Shown here piece after piece: positions 1-6,260 of a stretch of DNA of 6,524 nt; positions within the stretch are counted from its first letter, which is position 1; every line of letters begins with the position of its first letter. The notes below the pieces were generated by a model. It was not told the origin of the DNA, searched no databases, and worked only from the letters and a program-made list of their open reading frames with translations. Made by a program: the position numbers and the translations under genes. Source of the stretch: Chloracidobacterium sp. UBA7659 (lineage in GTDB: Bacteria > Acidobacteriota > Blastocatellia > Pyrinomonadales > Pyrinomonadaceae); NCBI GenBank assembly GCA_002483395.1, contig DLHV01000186.1, forward strand, positions 1 to 6,524, read 5' to 3'.

Positions 1-1
1 G

Positions 2-282
2 GACGGCCGCCTCTCCGGCGGCGCCTACGGAATGGTCGTCGGCCACGTTGCCCCCGAAGCCGCCGTCGGCGGCAACATCGCCCTCGTCCGGGATGGCGAT
101 ATATTATTACAATCGACGCCGATGAGAAATCTCTGAATGTGAATCTATCCGACGATGAATTAGCCGAACGGCGTTCATCATGGGAACCTCCAAAGCCGTG
201 GTATTCAAACGGCATGATCGCGAAATACGCGAAGCTGGTTTCTTCGAGCAGTATTGGGGCGATCACGGACGCGAGCGAGTAG
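2..282 (+). pseudogene. ilvD: Dihydroxy-acid dehydratase, 3' end, with an apparent frameshift
   Basis: This is the C-terminal end of IlvD, the Fe-S dehydratase of valine/isoleucine/leucine synthesis, which turns 2,3-dihydroxy-3-methylbutanoate (or its ethyl homologue) into the 2-keto acid in the cytoplasm. The window starts inside the gene. Frame 2 begins [20 protein letters not shown], the conserved GRxSGG...GHVxPEA block that contains the active-site serine. That frame then hits TGA at 134-136. The family reading resumes in frame 1 from about 103: [20 protein letters not shown], then [12 protein letters not shown] and [11 protein letters not shown], ending with GAITDASE and TAG at 280-282. 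The break lies in ggcgatatattatt (95-108) and looks like two extra bases (an AT duplication) or one lost base. Both halves are well conserved, so this is either a very recent lesion or a sequencing/assembly error. Identification is strong; whether it is truly a pseudogene is open. Confidence 0.85.
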
Positions 283-312
283 TCTGGAAGTTGCAAGTCG
301 CGCCCGTGTCGA

Positions 313-1917
313 TCATTTCAGGCCGATCCGTCTTAGCAGATCGTCGAATCGCGGGTCGGAACGTATTGGATCAAAGCTCGGGTTGACCTTAAGCGAAATC
401 ATTGCCCAGCTGCGCATGTTAAAAGCCTTTTCGAGATAAAGGAATGCTTGATCGCGATCCTCAAGCTTTATATAAAGACGCGCCAGCTGCATATCCTTAT
501 TGAATGCCACTTTTTCATTCGCCTTCAATTGTTCAAGTTGCCGTTCCCAAATGCCTCGCCAAACCGATTGGGCATAAATTGCTTTCCAGAGTTGTATACT
601 ATCTGGTGTCTCTTCGCTCATCACCTGCCCACGTACAAACCACTCGAAGGCCTGGTCGTCATCGCCCTTCATCCGAAATGATCCGACAAGAGAATCGGAA
701 ACCGCCGAAAAATCTGCGCCCATATCTAAGGTCCTTATGTCCTCTGCGATGGCCTCATCGTAACGGCGGGCATAATACAATGTCGACCCATAGATCTTAT
801 GATTAAGTATTGATGACGGTTCGAGGTCGATGGCAGTCTTGATTTCCGCAAGGGCTTCGTCAGATCGTCCAAGAAAACTAAGAAACAGGGCATACATGCG
901 GTGGGTGAGGGAGGAATTCGGATCTAGTTCTACGGCTCGTTTGTGTTCGCGTTCGGCCCCCGCAAAGTCCCATTCAAAGTTGAGCTTTAATTCGCCGAAA
1001 TAGGAATGGGCCTCGGCTAAAGAATCATCGAGTGCGAGTGCCTTTTCTATCGCCGCTTTTGCCTTCAAATATTCTTCGGTGGAATTGCCGCCGCCGCCGA
1101 TGATCGCCAGCAGAGAATGAGCATTGCCCAAACCGGCGTAGGCCGCGGCGTAATTCGGATCGAGTTCGATAGCCCTTTCAAAGTTTTCAATTGCCTTCCG
1201 GTTATCGTCCCTGCTCCATCTGTCGGCCAATGCAGCCCCCAGCAGGTAAGCACGATATGCTTCGTCATTAGCCGGATAACTATTTTGCGAAGGCTTATGT
1301 CGTTTGTCGGAAACTACAGATGAAAAATTGAAAGACAACAAGAAGATCAGAAAGATTGCAGTTGCGAAACCGACGGTGAAAAGTACTATCCGCGTTGCGT
1401 GTTTTGGCTTGGCGACAGCCGGAGTAAGGGTTTCATCGGTTGCCGACGGCGGAATTTGAAATGCGGTTTCAGAGAAATTTTCGGCTATGGGTGAAGCACT
1501 TTGCTTACCATTCGTGGATTTTTGCGGTGCTTGTTCGTGGACCTCATTGACTTTGGCGACAAACCGATATCCTTTGGTCGGTACAGTTTCAATGAACTTG
1601 TTGCCGTTTTCATCTTCGCCCAAGGTTCTGCGAAGTGTATGGATGGTGCGCGGGAGATTTACTTCGTCAACGAAAGAATCCGGCCAAACCGCCTCCATCA
1701 ACTCGTTTTTTAATACTAGATGTCCGCCTCGCTCGACTAGATATGCGAGTACATCGAACGCTTTAGGTGTCAGCGGAACGGGTCTGTCATCGTGGAATAA
1801 CTGCCGCTCCGCAACATCGAGCAAAAAGGAATTGAACCGGTAGGAAGGCGTTTCGTTGCCGCTCATTTCAGCCTCGAAGAAATTTACAAGAAAATTCGGA
1901 ACTTTTTCGAAAGACAT
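313..1917 (-). CDS. CadC-like membrane transcriptional regulator: winged helix, TM helix, TPR repeats
   Basis: A 534-residue one-component regulator. Residues ~25-121 form an OmpR/PhoB-type winged-helix DNA-binding domain, shown by RFNSFLLDVAERQLF, PLTPKAFDVLAYLVE, the recognition-helix region around VWPDSFVDEVNLPRTIHTLR, and the C-terminal wing GYRFVAKV. A variable linker (~122-172) leads to one hydrophobic helix at ~176-197, as in CadC/ToxR proteins, which bind DNA from the inner membrane. Residues ~218-500 would be periplasmic and carry about five or six TPR motifs, for example KAIENFERAIELDPNYAAAY, AVELDPNSSLTHRMYALFL and AIAEDIRTLDMG. The C-terminus SDPRFDDLLRRIGLK is a common ending in this family. 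There is no receiver domain, so the signal is probably sensed by the TPR part. The start at 1917 is supported by GGAGG six bases upstream; Met18 is a weaker alternative with GAGG. It converges on ilvD with a 30-bp gap and diverges from the 2062 gene. The target is not known. Confidence 0.9.
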   Translation of the reverse strand: MSFEKVPNFLVNFFEAEMSGNETPSYRFNSFLLDVAERQLFHDDRPVPLTPKAFDVLAYLVERGGHLVLKNELMEAVWPDSFVDEVNLPRTIHTLRRTLGEDENGNKFIETVPTKGYRFVAKVNEVHEQAPQKSTNGKQSASPIAENFSETAFQIPPSATDETLTPAVAKPKHATRIVLFTVGFATAIFLIFLLSFNFSSVVSDKRHKPSQNSYPANDEAYRAYLLGAALADRWSRDDNRKAIENFERAIELDPNYAAAYAGLGNAHSLLAIIGGGGNSTEEYLKAKAAIEKALALDDSLAEAHSYFGELKLNFEWDFAGAEREHKRAVELDPNSSLTHRMYALFLSFLGRSDEALAEIKTAIDLEPSSILNHKIYGSTLYYARRYDEAIAEDIRTLDMGADFSAVSDSLVGSFRMKGDDDQAFEWFVRGQVMSEETPDSIQLWKAIYAQSVWRGIWERQLEQLKANEKVAFNKDMQLARLYIKLEDRDQAFLYLEKAFNMRSWAMISLKVNPSFDPIRSDPRFDDLLRRIGLK

Positions 1918-1923
1918 TCCACG

Positions 1924-1928
1924 CCTCC
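1924..1928 (-). promoter_or_regulatory. Shine-Dalgarno site of the CadC-like regulator
   Basis: Read on the minus strand this is GGAGG, six bases before the ATG at 1917-1915. It decides for the longer start over the internal Met18. Confidence 0.7.
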
Positions 1929-1961
1929 GACGAGTATTTTGTTCGCTGAGAAAACAATTAT

Positions 1962-2027
1962 CGCCGGTTGCTTTTAAGGCGTGGTGAATGTCTAAGAAGC
2001 TTCGCCCGCATTATATATCAACCGGCG
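1962..2027. promoter_or_regulatory. 9-bp inverted repeat in the divergent intergenic region (candidate operator pair)
   Basis: CGCCGGTTG at 1962-1970 is the exact reverse complement of CAACCGGCG at 2019-2027; the half-sites are 48 bp apart. They lie between the divergent regulator (start 1917) and the secreted-protein gene (start 2062), one close to each gene. On the minus strand the left arm sits directly before GATAAT (1962-1957), a plausible -10 for the regulator. On the plus strand the right arm follows the AT-rich TTATATAT (2011-2018), a possible -10 for the 2062 gene. I could not identify convincing -35 boxes. A role as binding sites for the neighbouring winged-helix regulator, including autoregulation, is inference. 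Confidence 0.4.
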
Positions 2028-2035
2028 GCCAAAAC

Positions 2036-2050
2036 GAACGAAAATCGTTC
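2036..2050. promoter_or_regulatory. 15-bp palindrome directly upstream of the ribosome binding site
   Basis: GAACGAAAATCGTTC has six-base arms (GAACGA/TCGTTC) around AAA and touches the AGGAG at 2051. It could be a DNA operator overlapping the 5' leader or, in RNA, a small hairpin next to the Shine-Dalgarno sequence of the 2062 gene. No function can be assigned from sequence alone. Confidence 0.4.
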
Positions 2051-2055
2051 AGGAG
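2051..2055 (+). promoter_or_regulatory. Shine-Dalgarno site of the secreted beta-helix protein
   Basis: AGGAG followed by a six-base spacer (ACCATT) and the ATG at 2062. Good spacing; it fixes the start, which also gives a complete signal peptide. Confidence 0.75.
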
Positions 2056-2061
2056 ACCATT

Positions 2062-5000
2062 ATGAAAGTCAACGCTTCGAGAATCACATTTTTTTTCACC
2101 ACCGTTTTTATGTTTTCGTTATTTGCTTTAGGTCAAATACCAGTGGTTCCGGCAGATTTGAAGGGGACATTAAGCTTGACCGTTACCAGAAGCGACGACC
2201 GCAACGCGACTTGTGTGCCGGGCGATTGCTCGTTGCGCGAAGCCGTCAATGCGGCAAACGCTTCGGCGACCGACGACACGATCGATTTTGCTGCGGGTTT
2301 GACGACCGTTACGCTCACCAATGAGATCGTCATCAACAATGCCGGCGCCCTCGCCATCAATGGACCCGGCGCGTCGAGTTTGACGATTGACGGCGGCGCG
2401 GGAACGAACCGCATCTTTTCTATTAACTCTGCAACCGCGACAATTTCGGGCGTAACTTTGATGGGCGGTACCGCAAATCCAGTGGGCTTGCCTCCAAGCA
2501 ACCTCGGCGGGGCGATTTACGCCGAATTAGGCTCGCTGACGCTTGACAGTGTTTACGTTACGGACAATTCAGCCTCCTTCGGCGGCGGCGTGTACTTCAA
2601 TGGCGGCACCCATCGCGTTGTCAATTCAACCCTTTCCGCTAACAACGGCAGTGATGAAGGCGGCGGTATCAGCAATGGTGGTGCCTCGCTGATGATCGTC
2701 AACTCAACCATCTCAGGCAACACGTCCTACAACGGCGGCGGGATATTAAGTGAATACGGCACGGTGACTCTGCGCAATACAACGATTACCAACAATAGCA
2801 ACGGCGGCATTGTCGCCGGAAGTGCTCCCTTTTATTTGACTACGGTCATTTTTGGCAATTCAATTATTGCAGGCAACGCCAATAACATCGCTCCCACGTA
2901 CGCGCCAGAAATCAATTGCTACTGCACGATCACCTCGGTGGGCGGCAACCTTGTCGGAGATTCGCCGGGCGACTCGGCTAGCACCGGCAATTCGACTGTG
3001 GTTTATCAATCAACGGACATTCGAGATACCAATCCGTTGTTCGGCGCGCTGCAAAACAACGGCGGCTCAACTCCGACGCGAGCGCTGCTTGCAGGAAGTC
3101 CGGCAATTGACAGAGGACTTAATGCTTTAGCGATTGATCCGTTCAACGGAAATCCGCTTGACTTTGACCAGCGCGGAGCAGGATTTGCTCGTATTCGTAA
3201 CGGCAACGGCGACACCATAGCGACCGTGGACATCGGGGCATTTGAAGTCCAGCCCGTCAATGTCGCAAACCTCGAAGAACTTTATTCAGCGGTAAATAAT
3301 CCTCAAAACGCAGGTTTGCCGATAATCATTGCGCCCGGCGTTTATATGCTTTCCGTCAACGATCCGAGCGGAGCTGCGCGTCCGAATAGTGGCCGGATAG
3401 AGCTTCAGGAGAATATGTCGCTGCAAGGCGTTGCGGGTGACCGTAGCGCGGTTGACATTGATGCCATTAATCTCCCATCAACTTCATACAGCGCGCCGCC
3501 GATTCCAAGAACAGGAGCAATCAGAATGGGAAGAGGCACCAACTCCATCGAATGGCTGACCGTCAGGAACGCTACTACAGCTTCAGCAAACATTGAGACC
3601 GACCTGGAATCGGCAACAACACACATCCGCATCGCGCATGTGGCAACAACCGGAAGTCAACGCGGTATTGATGTCCGAAATTTCGGACCTGAGCAGGTAG
3701 GCAGAATGATTGACACCGAAATCATTGACAATGACATTTTCAACAACAGGCAAGGCGGCAATCCCGAAGGTTTGCGTCTGGCCAGTCAACAAGGAGCGAC
3801 CGGCGGCACGATCATCGGAATCATGACCGGAAACCGCATTTATGACAATGCTACCGGCATGATAATCGTCAGTAATGGATCGAATCGTGCTACGGCTTCG
3901 GTTACATCATCAGGCGACCGGTTCTACGAAAACGGCGCGGGAGCGATAATAATCGGCGGACTAAGTCTCAACGCACCAAGCGCGAACGAAAACACAATCA
4001 GTTTCACGGCAACCGGCAGCAGTTTCGAGAACAACAATGGGTTTACCACCTTCGATCGGGGCGGTCTGATCATAATCGGCGGGGAGAACACCTTGGTCCC
4101 GAGCGGAACGTCGAACAACACGGTCAACGTGGATCTTCGCGGATGCCGGTTAGCCAATAATCAACAAAATGATCTAGCTGAATTCGGAGCGCGCTCAAAC
4201 CCTGTTTCTGTAGGATTACCGGGGACAAATAACCGAGTAAGAATAAGGCTATACAGCACGCTGATACCGAACTTAGTGGCCGCAGAAAGCATTCCTGACT
4301 ACCCCGGTGGGATGAATTCCGCAATTATCAGCAGGCCCTCTTTTGATTTTGACCACGACGGACGTACAGAACTATCTGTCTTCCGTCCATCCAATCGGAC
4401 CTGGTATTTGCAGGGCGGCGCGGGTGGATTTACGGCGATGCAGTTTGGGGTGACGGGCGATCTGATCGCTCCGGCGGATTATGATGGCGATGGGATGACG
4501 GATGTTGCGGTGTTCAGGCCGTCGAATGGGACTTGGTACATTTTTAATTCGGCTTCGCAGAGTTTTTCGACCGTTGCGTGGGGTGCGGATGGCGATATGC
4601 CTGTTCCGGCGGATCATGACGGGGATGGGAAGGCCGATCTGGTTGTTTTCCGGCCCTCGACGATTACGTGGTACACGAGATTCAGCGCCAACAATTCGTT
4701 TTCGGAAGTCGGGTTTGGAGCTGCGGGCGATAAGCCTGTGGTTGGGGATTTTGACGGTGATGGCAGGGCTGATATCGCTCTGTACAGGCCTTCGGATCAC
4801 AACTGGTACATTTTGAAGACTGGGTTTGGGTTCTTTGTCCAGACGTGGGGCGAGGCGGGCGATATTCCGGTCCCGGCGGATTACGACGGCGACGGTGCGA
4901 CCGATGTGGCGGTGTTCAGGCCCTCGACCGGGCAGTGGTTCAGGATAAGGAGCACGGCTGGATTCGACGTTGTGAACTGGGGGCAGGCTGGCGACAAGCC

Positions 5001-5157
5001 TATCCCGGCCGATTATGACGGCGACGGCAAATCTGACGTCGCGGTGTTCAGGCCTTCGAACGCGACTTGGTACATCGTCGGGTCGACGTCCGGGCAGTTG
5101 ATACAGAACTACGGCGTGACGGGCGACGTGCCGACGGAGGGTGCGTTTATTTATTAG
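2062..5157 (+). CDS. Secreted CSLREA / choice-of-anchor-Q beta-helix protein with six FG-GAP (VCBS) repeats
   Basis: A 1031-residue exported protein. Residues 1-24 look like a Sec signal peptide (basic MKVNASR, hydrophobic FFFTTVFMFSLF, cleavage likely after ALG-24). A CSLREA block follows at 56-61 (GDCSLREAVNAAN). Residues ~75-320 show parallel beta-helix style repeats with Asn/Ser/Gly turns (VNSTLSANN, VNSTISGNTSYNGGGI, LRNTTITNNSNGGI). Residues ~321-395 match the choice-of-anchor-Q ending: NPLFGALQNNGGSTPTRALL, AGSPAIDRG, DQRG and DIGAFE. A second stretch, ~400-745, again looks beta-helical (APGVYML, IEWLTVRN, TGNRIYDN, DRFYENGAG). Residues 762-1031 hold six FG-GAP repeats, each with a DxDxDG calcium loop and FRPS...WY. 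There is no C-terminal TM, LPxTG or sorting tail, so how it reaches the outside is unclear. The stop is TAG with an in-frame TGA right after. Likely roles are adhesion or carbohydrate binding/cleavage at the surface; no catalytic residues are recognisable. Confidence 0.9.
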   Translation: MKVNASRITFFFTTVFMFSLFALGQIPVVPADLKGTLSLTVTRSDDRNATCVPGDCSLREAVNAANASATDDTIDFAAGLTTVTLTNEIVINNAGALAINGPGASSLTIDGGAGTNRIFSINSATATISGVTLMGGTANPVGLPPSNLGGAIYAELGSLTLDSVYVTDNSASFGGGVYFNGGTHRVVNSTLSANNGSDEGGGISNGGASLMIVNSTISGNTSYNGGGILSEYGTVTLRNTTITNNSNGGIVAGSAPFYLTTVIFGNSIIAGNANNIAPTYAPEINCYCTITSVGGNLVGDSPGDSASTGNSTVVYQSTDIRDTNPLFGALQNNGGSTPTRALLAGSPAIDRGLNALAIDPFNGNPLDFDQRGAGFARIRNGNGDTIATVDIGAFEVQPVNVANLEELYSAVNNPQNAGLPIIIAPGVYMLSVNDPSGAARPNSGRIELQENMSLQGVAGDRSAVDIDAINLPSTSYSAPPIPRTGAIRMGRGTNSIEWLTVRNATTASANIETDLESATTHIRIAHVATTGSQRGIDVRNFGPEQVGRMIDTEIIDNDIFNNRQGGNPEGLRLASQQGATGGTIIGIMTGNRIYDNATGMIIVSNGSNRATASVTSSGDRFYENGAGAIIIGGLSLNAPSANENTISFTATGSSFENNNGFTTFDRGGLIIIGGENTLVPSGTSNNTVNVDLRGCRLANNQQNDLAEFGARSNPVSVGLPGTNNRVRIRLYSTLIPNLVAAESIPDYPGGMNSAIISRPSFDFDHDGRTELSVFRPSNRTWYLQGGAGGFTAMQFGVTGDLIAPADYDGDGMTDVAVFRPSNGTWYIFNSASQSFSTVAWGADGDMPVPADHDGDGKADLVVFRPSTITWYTRFSANNSFSEVGFGAAGDKPVVGDFDGDGRADIALYRPSDHNWYILKTGFGFFVQTWGEAGDIPVPADYDGDGATDVAVFRPSTGQWFRIRSTAGFDVVNWGQAGDKPIPADYDGDGKSDVAVFRPSNATWYIVGSTSGQLIQNYGVTGDVPTEGAFIY
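4345..5157 (+). repeat. Six in-frame FG-GAP/VCBS repeats inside the secreted protein gene
   Basis: Six units of 44-45 codons start at residues 762, 806, 851, 896, 940 and 984 (bases 4345, 4477, 4612, 4747, 4879, 5011). Each begins with a calcium-loop motif: DFDHDG, DYDGDG, DHDGDG, DFDGDG, DYDGDG, DYDGDG. Each continues with [DE][LVI]xx[FY]RPS, WY or WF, and a closing GxxGD. In known proteins such repeats fold as blades of a beta-propeller (usually seven in integrin-type domains), so six is near but below the classic number. At DNA level, GCGGTGTTCAGGCC recurs in repeats 2, 5 and 6, while other positions differ mostly at synonymous sites. Confidence 0.9.
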
Positions 5158-5160
5158 TGA

Positions 5161-5302
5161 CGGGCAGAAACGCGACCGTTAGGGAGCGTGCCGAAAAAGG
5201 GTCCCACCCGCTACCGCACGTGGTAATGACAAGAAGCACGCTCGTTCACACTCGCGTTTCTGCCCGAAGAGGCACACTCGCTACCGCTCGTGTTTCTGCC
5301 TG
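5161..5302. repeat. Cluster of four related ~31-bp interspersed repeat units, one inverted
   Basis: Four copies of one unit are visible: 5161-5191 (inverted), ~5202-5232 (direct, degenerate), 5236-5266 (direct) and 5272-5302 (direct). By hand alignment the inverted copy matches 5236-5266 at 26 of 31 positions, and the two last direct copies match each other at 24 of 31. The outer 15 bases of the inverted copy (CGGGCAGAAACGCGA, 5161-5175) are a perfect reverse complement of 5252-5266, so the region can form a long stem with a 76-base loop. It begins three bases after the stop of the secreted-protein gene and runs into the 3' end of the HEAT ORF. This looks like a REP-like intergenic repeat family. 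It might also act as a transcription terminator between the convergent genes, although no clear U-tract follows. Confidence 0.7.
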
Positions 5303-5674
5303 TGCGTCCGCCGCATCTGCGTTTTTCAATGCTTTGAGGATGGCATCTGTGGCTTTGACAGATTCGATCTCGCCGAGCGCGAATGCGGCCATTTCACGCA
5401 ACTTTACTGAACCACTCTCAAGCATCGACGCGATACGCGGGATCGCCTTTTCATCACCGATGCGACCGGCTGCAAGAAGTGCACGAATTCGCACGCTTTC
5501 ATTCGGGCTGGCCATTAGATCCTCAAGCGTTTTGTCATAAGCGCGGGCGTCTTCCGCCTTTAGGATTTGAACGGTTGTGTTCATCCGCACCGAAGTTTGA
5601 ACACCCTTTTGCGCGAAAGCGCAGGTCGCAAAAACGGTTGTGAGAAGCACTAGACGGACAGGAAATGTTGTCAT
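5246..5674 (-). CDS. Exported HEAT-repeat protein, probably 3'-truncated
   Basis: A 142-residue ORF. Residues 1-21 form a signal peptide (MTTFPVRLVLLTTVFATCAFA, cleavage likely before QKG), so the product should be periplasmic or outside. Residues ~36-54 (QILKAEDARAYDKTLEDLM) lead into two HEAT/PBS-lyase-like helical repeats: ~58-86 (SVRIRALLAAGRIGDEKAIP) and ~88-117 (VKLREMAAFALGEIESVKAT). A third repeat seems to begin at ~119 and then stops. From Gln125 onward the protein (AETRAVASVPLRAETRV) is encoded by the 31-bp repeat cluster, not by HEAT-type sequence. From memory, related acidobacterial proteins are several hundred residues long, so this is likely the 5' end of a larger scaffold-type gene cut by the repeat or by recombination at it. 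The start at 5674 has only a weak Shine-Dalgarno (AGAAA). It converges with the secreted-protein gene. Whether it is expressed and stable is unknown. Confidence 0.7.
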   Translation of the reverse strand: MTTFPVRLVLLTTVFATCAFAQKGVQTSVRMNTTVQILKAEDARAYDKTLEDLMASPNESVRIRALLAAGRIGDEKAIPRIASMLESGSVKLREMAAFALGEIESVKATDAILKALKNADAADAQAETRAVASVPLRAETRV

Positions 5675-5765
5675 TTTTTCTAAATGATTTCAGGTAATTT
5701 GGTTTTAGCGAGTTTATCACGAGAAGGACAGATTTTTGCTTTCCAAGTGCAAAAGCCATCTGAGT

Positions 5766-5785
5766 AAGCCCGTTGAAACGGGCTT
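5766..5785. repeat. Perfect 8-bp-stem hairpin on the 3' side of the transposase gene
   Basis: AAGCCCGT (5766-5773), loop TGAA, ACGGGCTT (5778-5785): a perfect stem. With the second hairpin 21 bases away it forms a two-hairpin block typical of REP/BIME units or IS200 element ends. On the minus strand it lies downstream of the transposase stop and could also slow transcription into the HEAT ORF, but there is no immediate U-tract. Confidence 0.65.
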
Positions 5786-5806
5786 GTGTATCCCCGACTA
5801 CGCGAC

Positions 5807-5826
5807 CCACGCCGTAAACGACGTGG
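5807..5826. repeat. Imperfect hairpin next to the transposase stop codon
   Basis: CCACGCCGTAAACGACGTGG folds with five outer pairs, one C-A mismatch, two further pairs and a TAAA loop. It ends 16 bases from the transposase stop (5843-5845). The flanks GACCC (5804-5808) and GGGTC (5832-5836) can pair as an alternative outer stem. AACGGG (5829-5834) can pair with CCCGTT (5769-5774) in the first hairpin, so competing folds are possible. A mismatched foot-bearing hairpin beside a Y1 transposase is what REP sequences and IS200-family ends look like. Confidence 0.55.
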
Positions 5827-5842
5827 CTAACGGGTCATAGTT

Positions 5843-6250
5843 TTAGGATTCTATTTCAGTTTTTTCTAATCTGGCAAAAATCTTATTTTGTTTTTGATGC
5901 TCTTTTTGTTTTTCAACATAATTGACCACCCATTTCAAATCTTTTGTTCCAAAACTCACTATTCCATAACCGTTTTGCCATTCCAAAACTTTTTGATTGG
6001 CGATTTCTTTGTTGATAAAATGCGAACTTGACCCTTTTAATTGTCCAATCCATTCAGCAATTTGCAGAGTTGGCGGAATCGAAACGGCAAGGTGAATATG
6101 GTCGGAAATTCCGCCGATAGCGTGAAAAAATGTTTCGGGCGTGTTGCGAATTTTATCGGTTAGAAATTTGTAAAGAGGTTGTTCGATTTGGCTGGTAATC
6201 AACGGCTGATTATTTTTCGTGTGCCAAGTGATAATGAAAATTGATTTCAC
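5843..6250 (-). CDS. HUH/Y1 transposase, IS200/IS605-TnpA or RAYT type
   Basis: A 135-residue single-domain Y1 transposase. These enzymes cut single-stranded DNA at hairpin-marked ends through a 5'-phosphotyrosine link. The HUH metal-binding motif is at residues 51-53 in GISDHIHLAVSIPP. The catalytic tyrosine is most likely Tyr111 in VVNYVEKQKEHQ, with Gln115 one helical turn on, as in known TnpA proteins. FIITWHTKNNQPLI near the N-terminus and WQNGYGIVSF at 91-100 also fit the family. All core elements are present, so it could be active. The only start in the open frame is GTG at 6250 and no Shine-Dalgarno precedes it; homologues usually have a few more N-terminal residues. The gene lies 10 bp after the membrane-protein gene, suggesting translational coupling or insertion there. 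No TnpB or omega-RNA is visible. Hairpins at 5766-5826 sit on its 3' side, which favours an IS200 end or a RAYT/REP arrangement. The region is AT-rich (16 of 60 G/C at 5881-5940), unlike the genes to the left. Confidence 0.88.
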   Translation of the reverse strand: MKSIFIITWHTKNNQPLITSQIEQPLYKFLTDKIRNTPETFFHAIGGISDHIHLAVSIPPTLQIAEWIGQLKGSSSHFINKEIANQKVLEWQNGYGIVSFGTKDLKWVVNYVEKQKEHQKQNKIFARLEKTEIES

Positions 6251-6260
6251 AGGGCAAGGG

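Larger units (their letters stand above)
5675..5842. other. Intergenic region between HEAT ORF and transposase
   Basis: No coding sequence is supported here. It contains the two hairpins described separately (5766-5785, 5807-5826) and about 90 bases of AT-rich leader for the minus-strand HEAT ORF. In that leader GATAAA is a possible -10, but I see no clear -35. Confidence 0.5.

Noticed and set aside
180..439. Short plus-strand ORFs over the ilvD end and the regulator 3' end
   Set aside because: They are out-of-frame readings of the conserved ilvD tail and antisense to the regulator, with no ribosome binding site or recognisable domain.
1487..1843. 118-codon plus-strand ORF antisense to the winged-helix domain
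   Set aside because: It lies wholly opposite a well-supported conserved domain; its composition is that of a shadow frame.
4372..4800. 142-codon minus-strand ORF with regular RRP/IP-rich repeats
   Set aside because: Its periodicity is the antisense image of the FG-GAP repeats in the real gene.
5155..5160. Tandem stop codons TAG TGA at the end of the secreted-protein gene
   Set aside because: A double stop is common by chance and has no further support as a recoding signal.
5161..5302. CRISPR array
   Set aside because: The units are similar in length, but they are in mixed orientation, diverged, and spaced by 3-10 bases rather than uniform spacers.
5766..5785. Rho-independent terminator for the transposase
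   Set aside because: The stem is good, but no U-run directly follows on either strand, and the neighbouring second hairpin fits a REP/IS end better.
5535..5810. 91-codon minus-strand ORF crossing the HEAT start and the hairpins
   Set aside because: It overlaps the signal-peptide coding region of the HEAT ORF in another frame and runs through the hairpin; no domain is visible.
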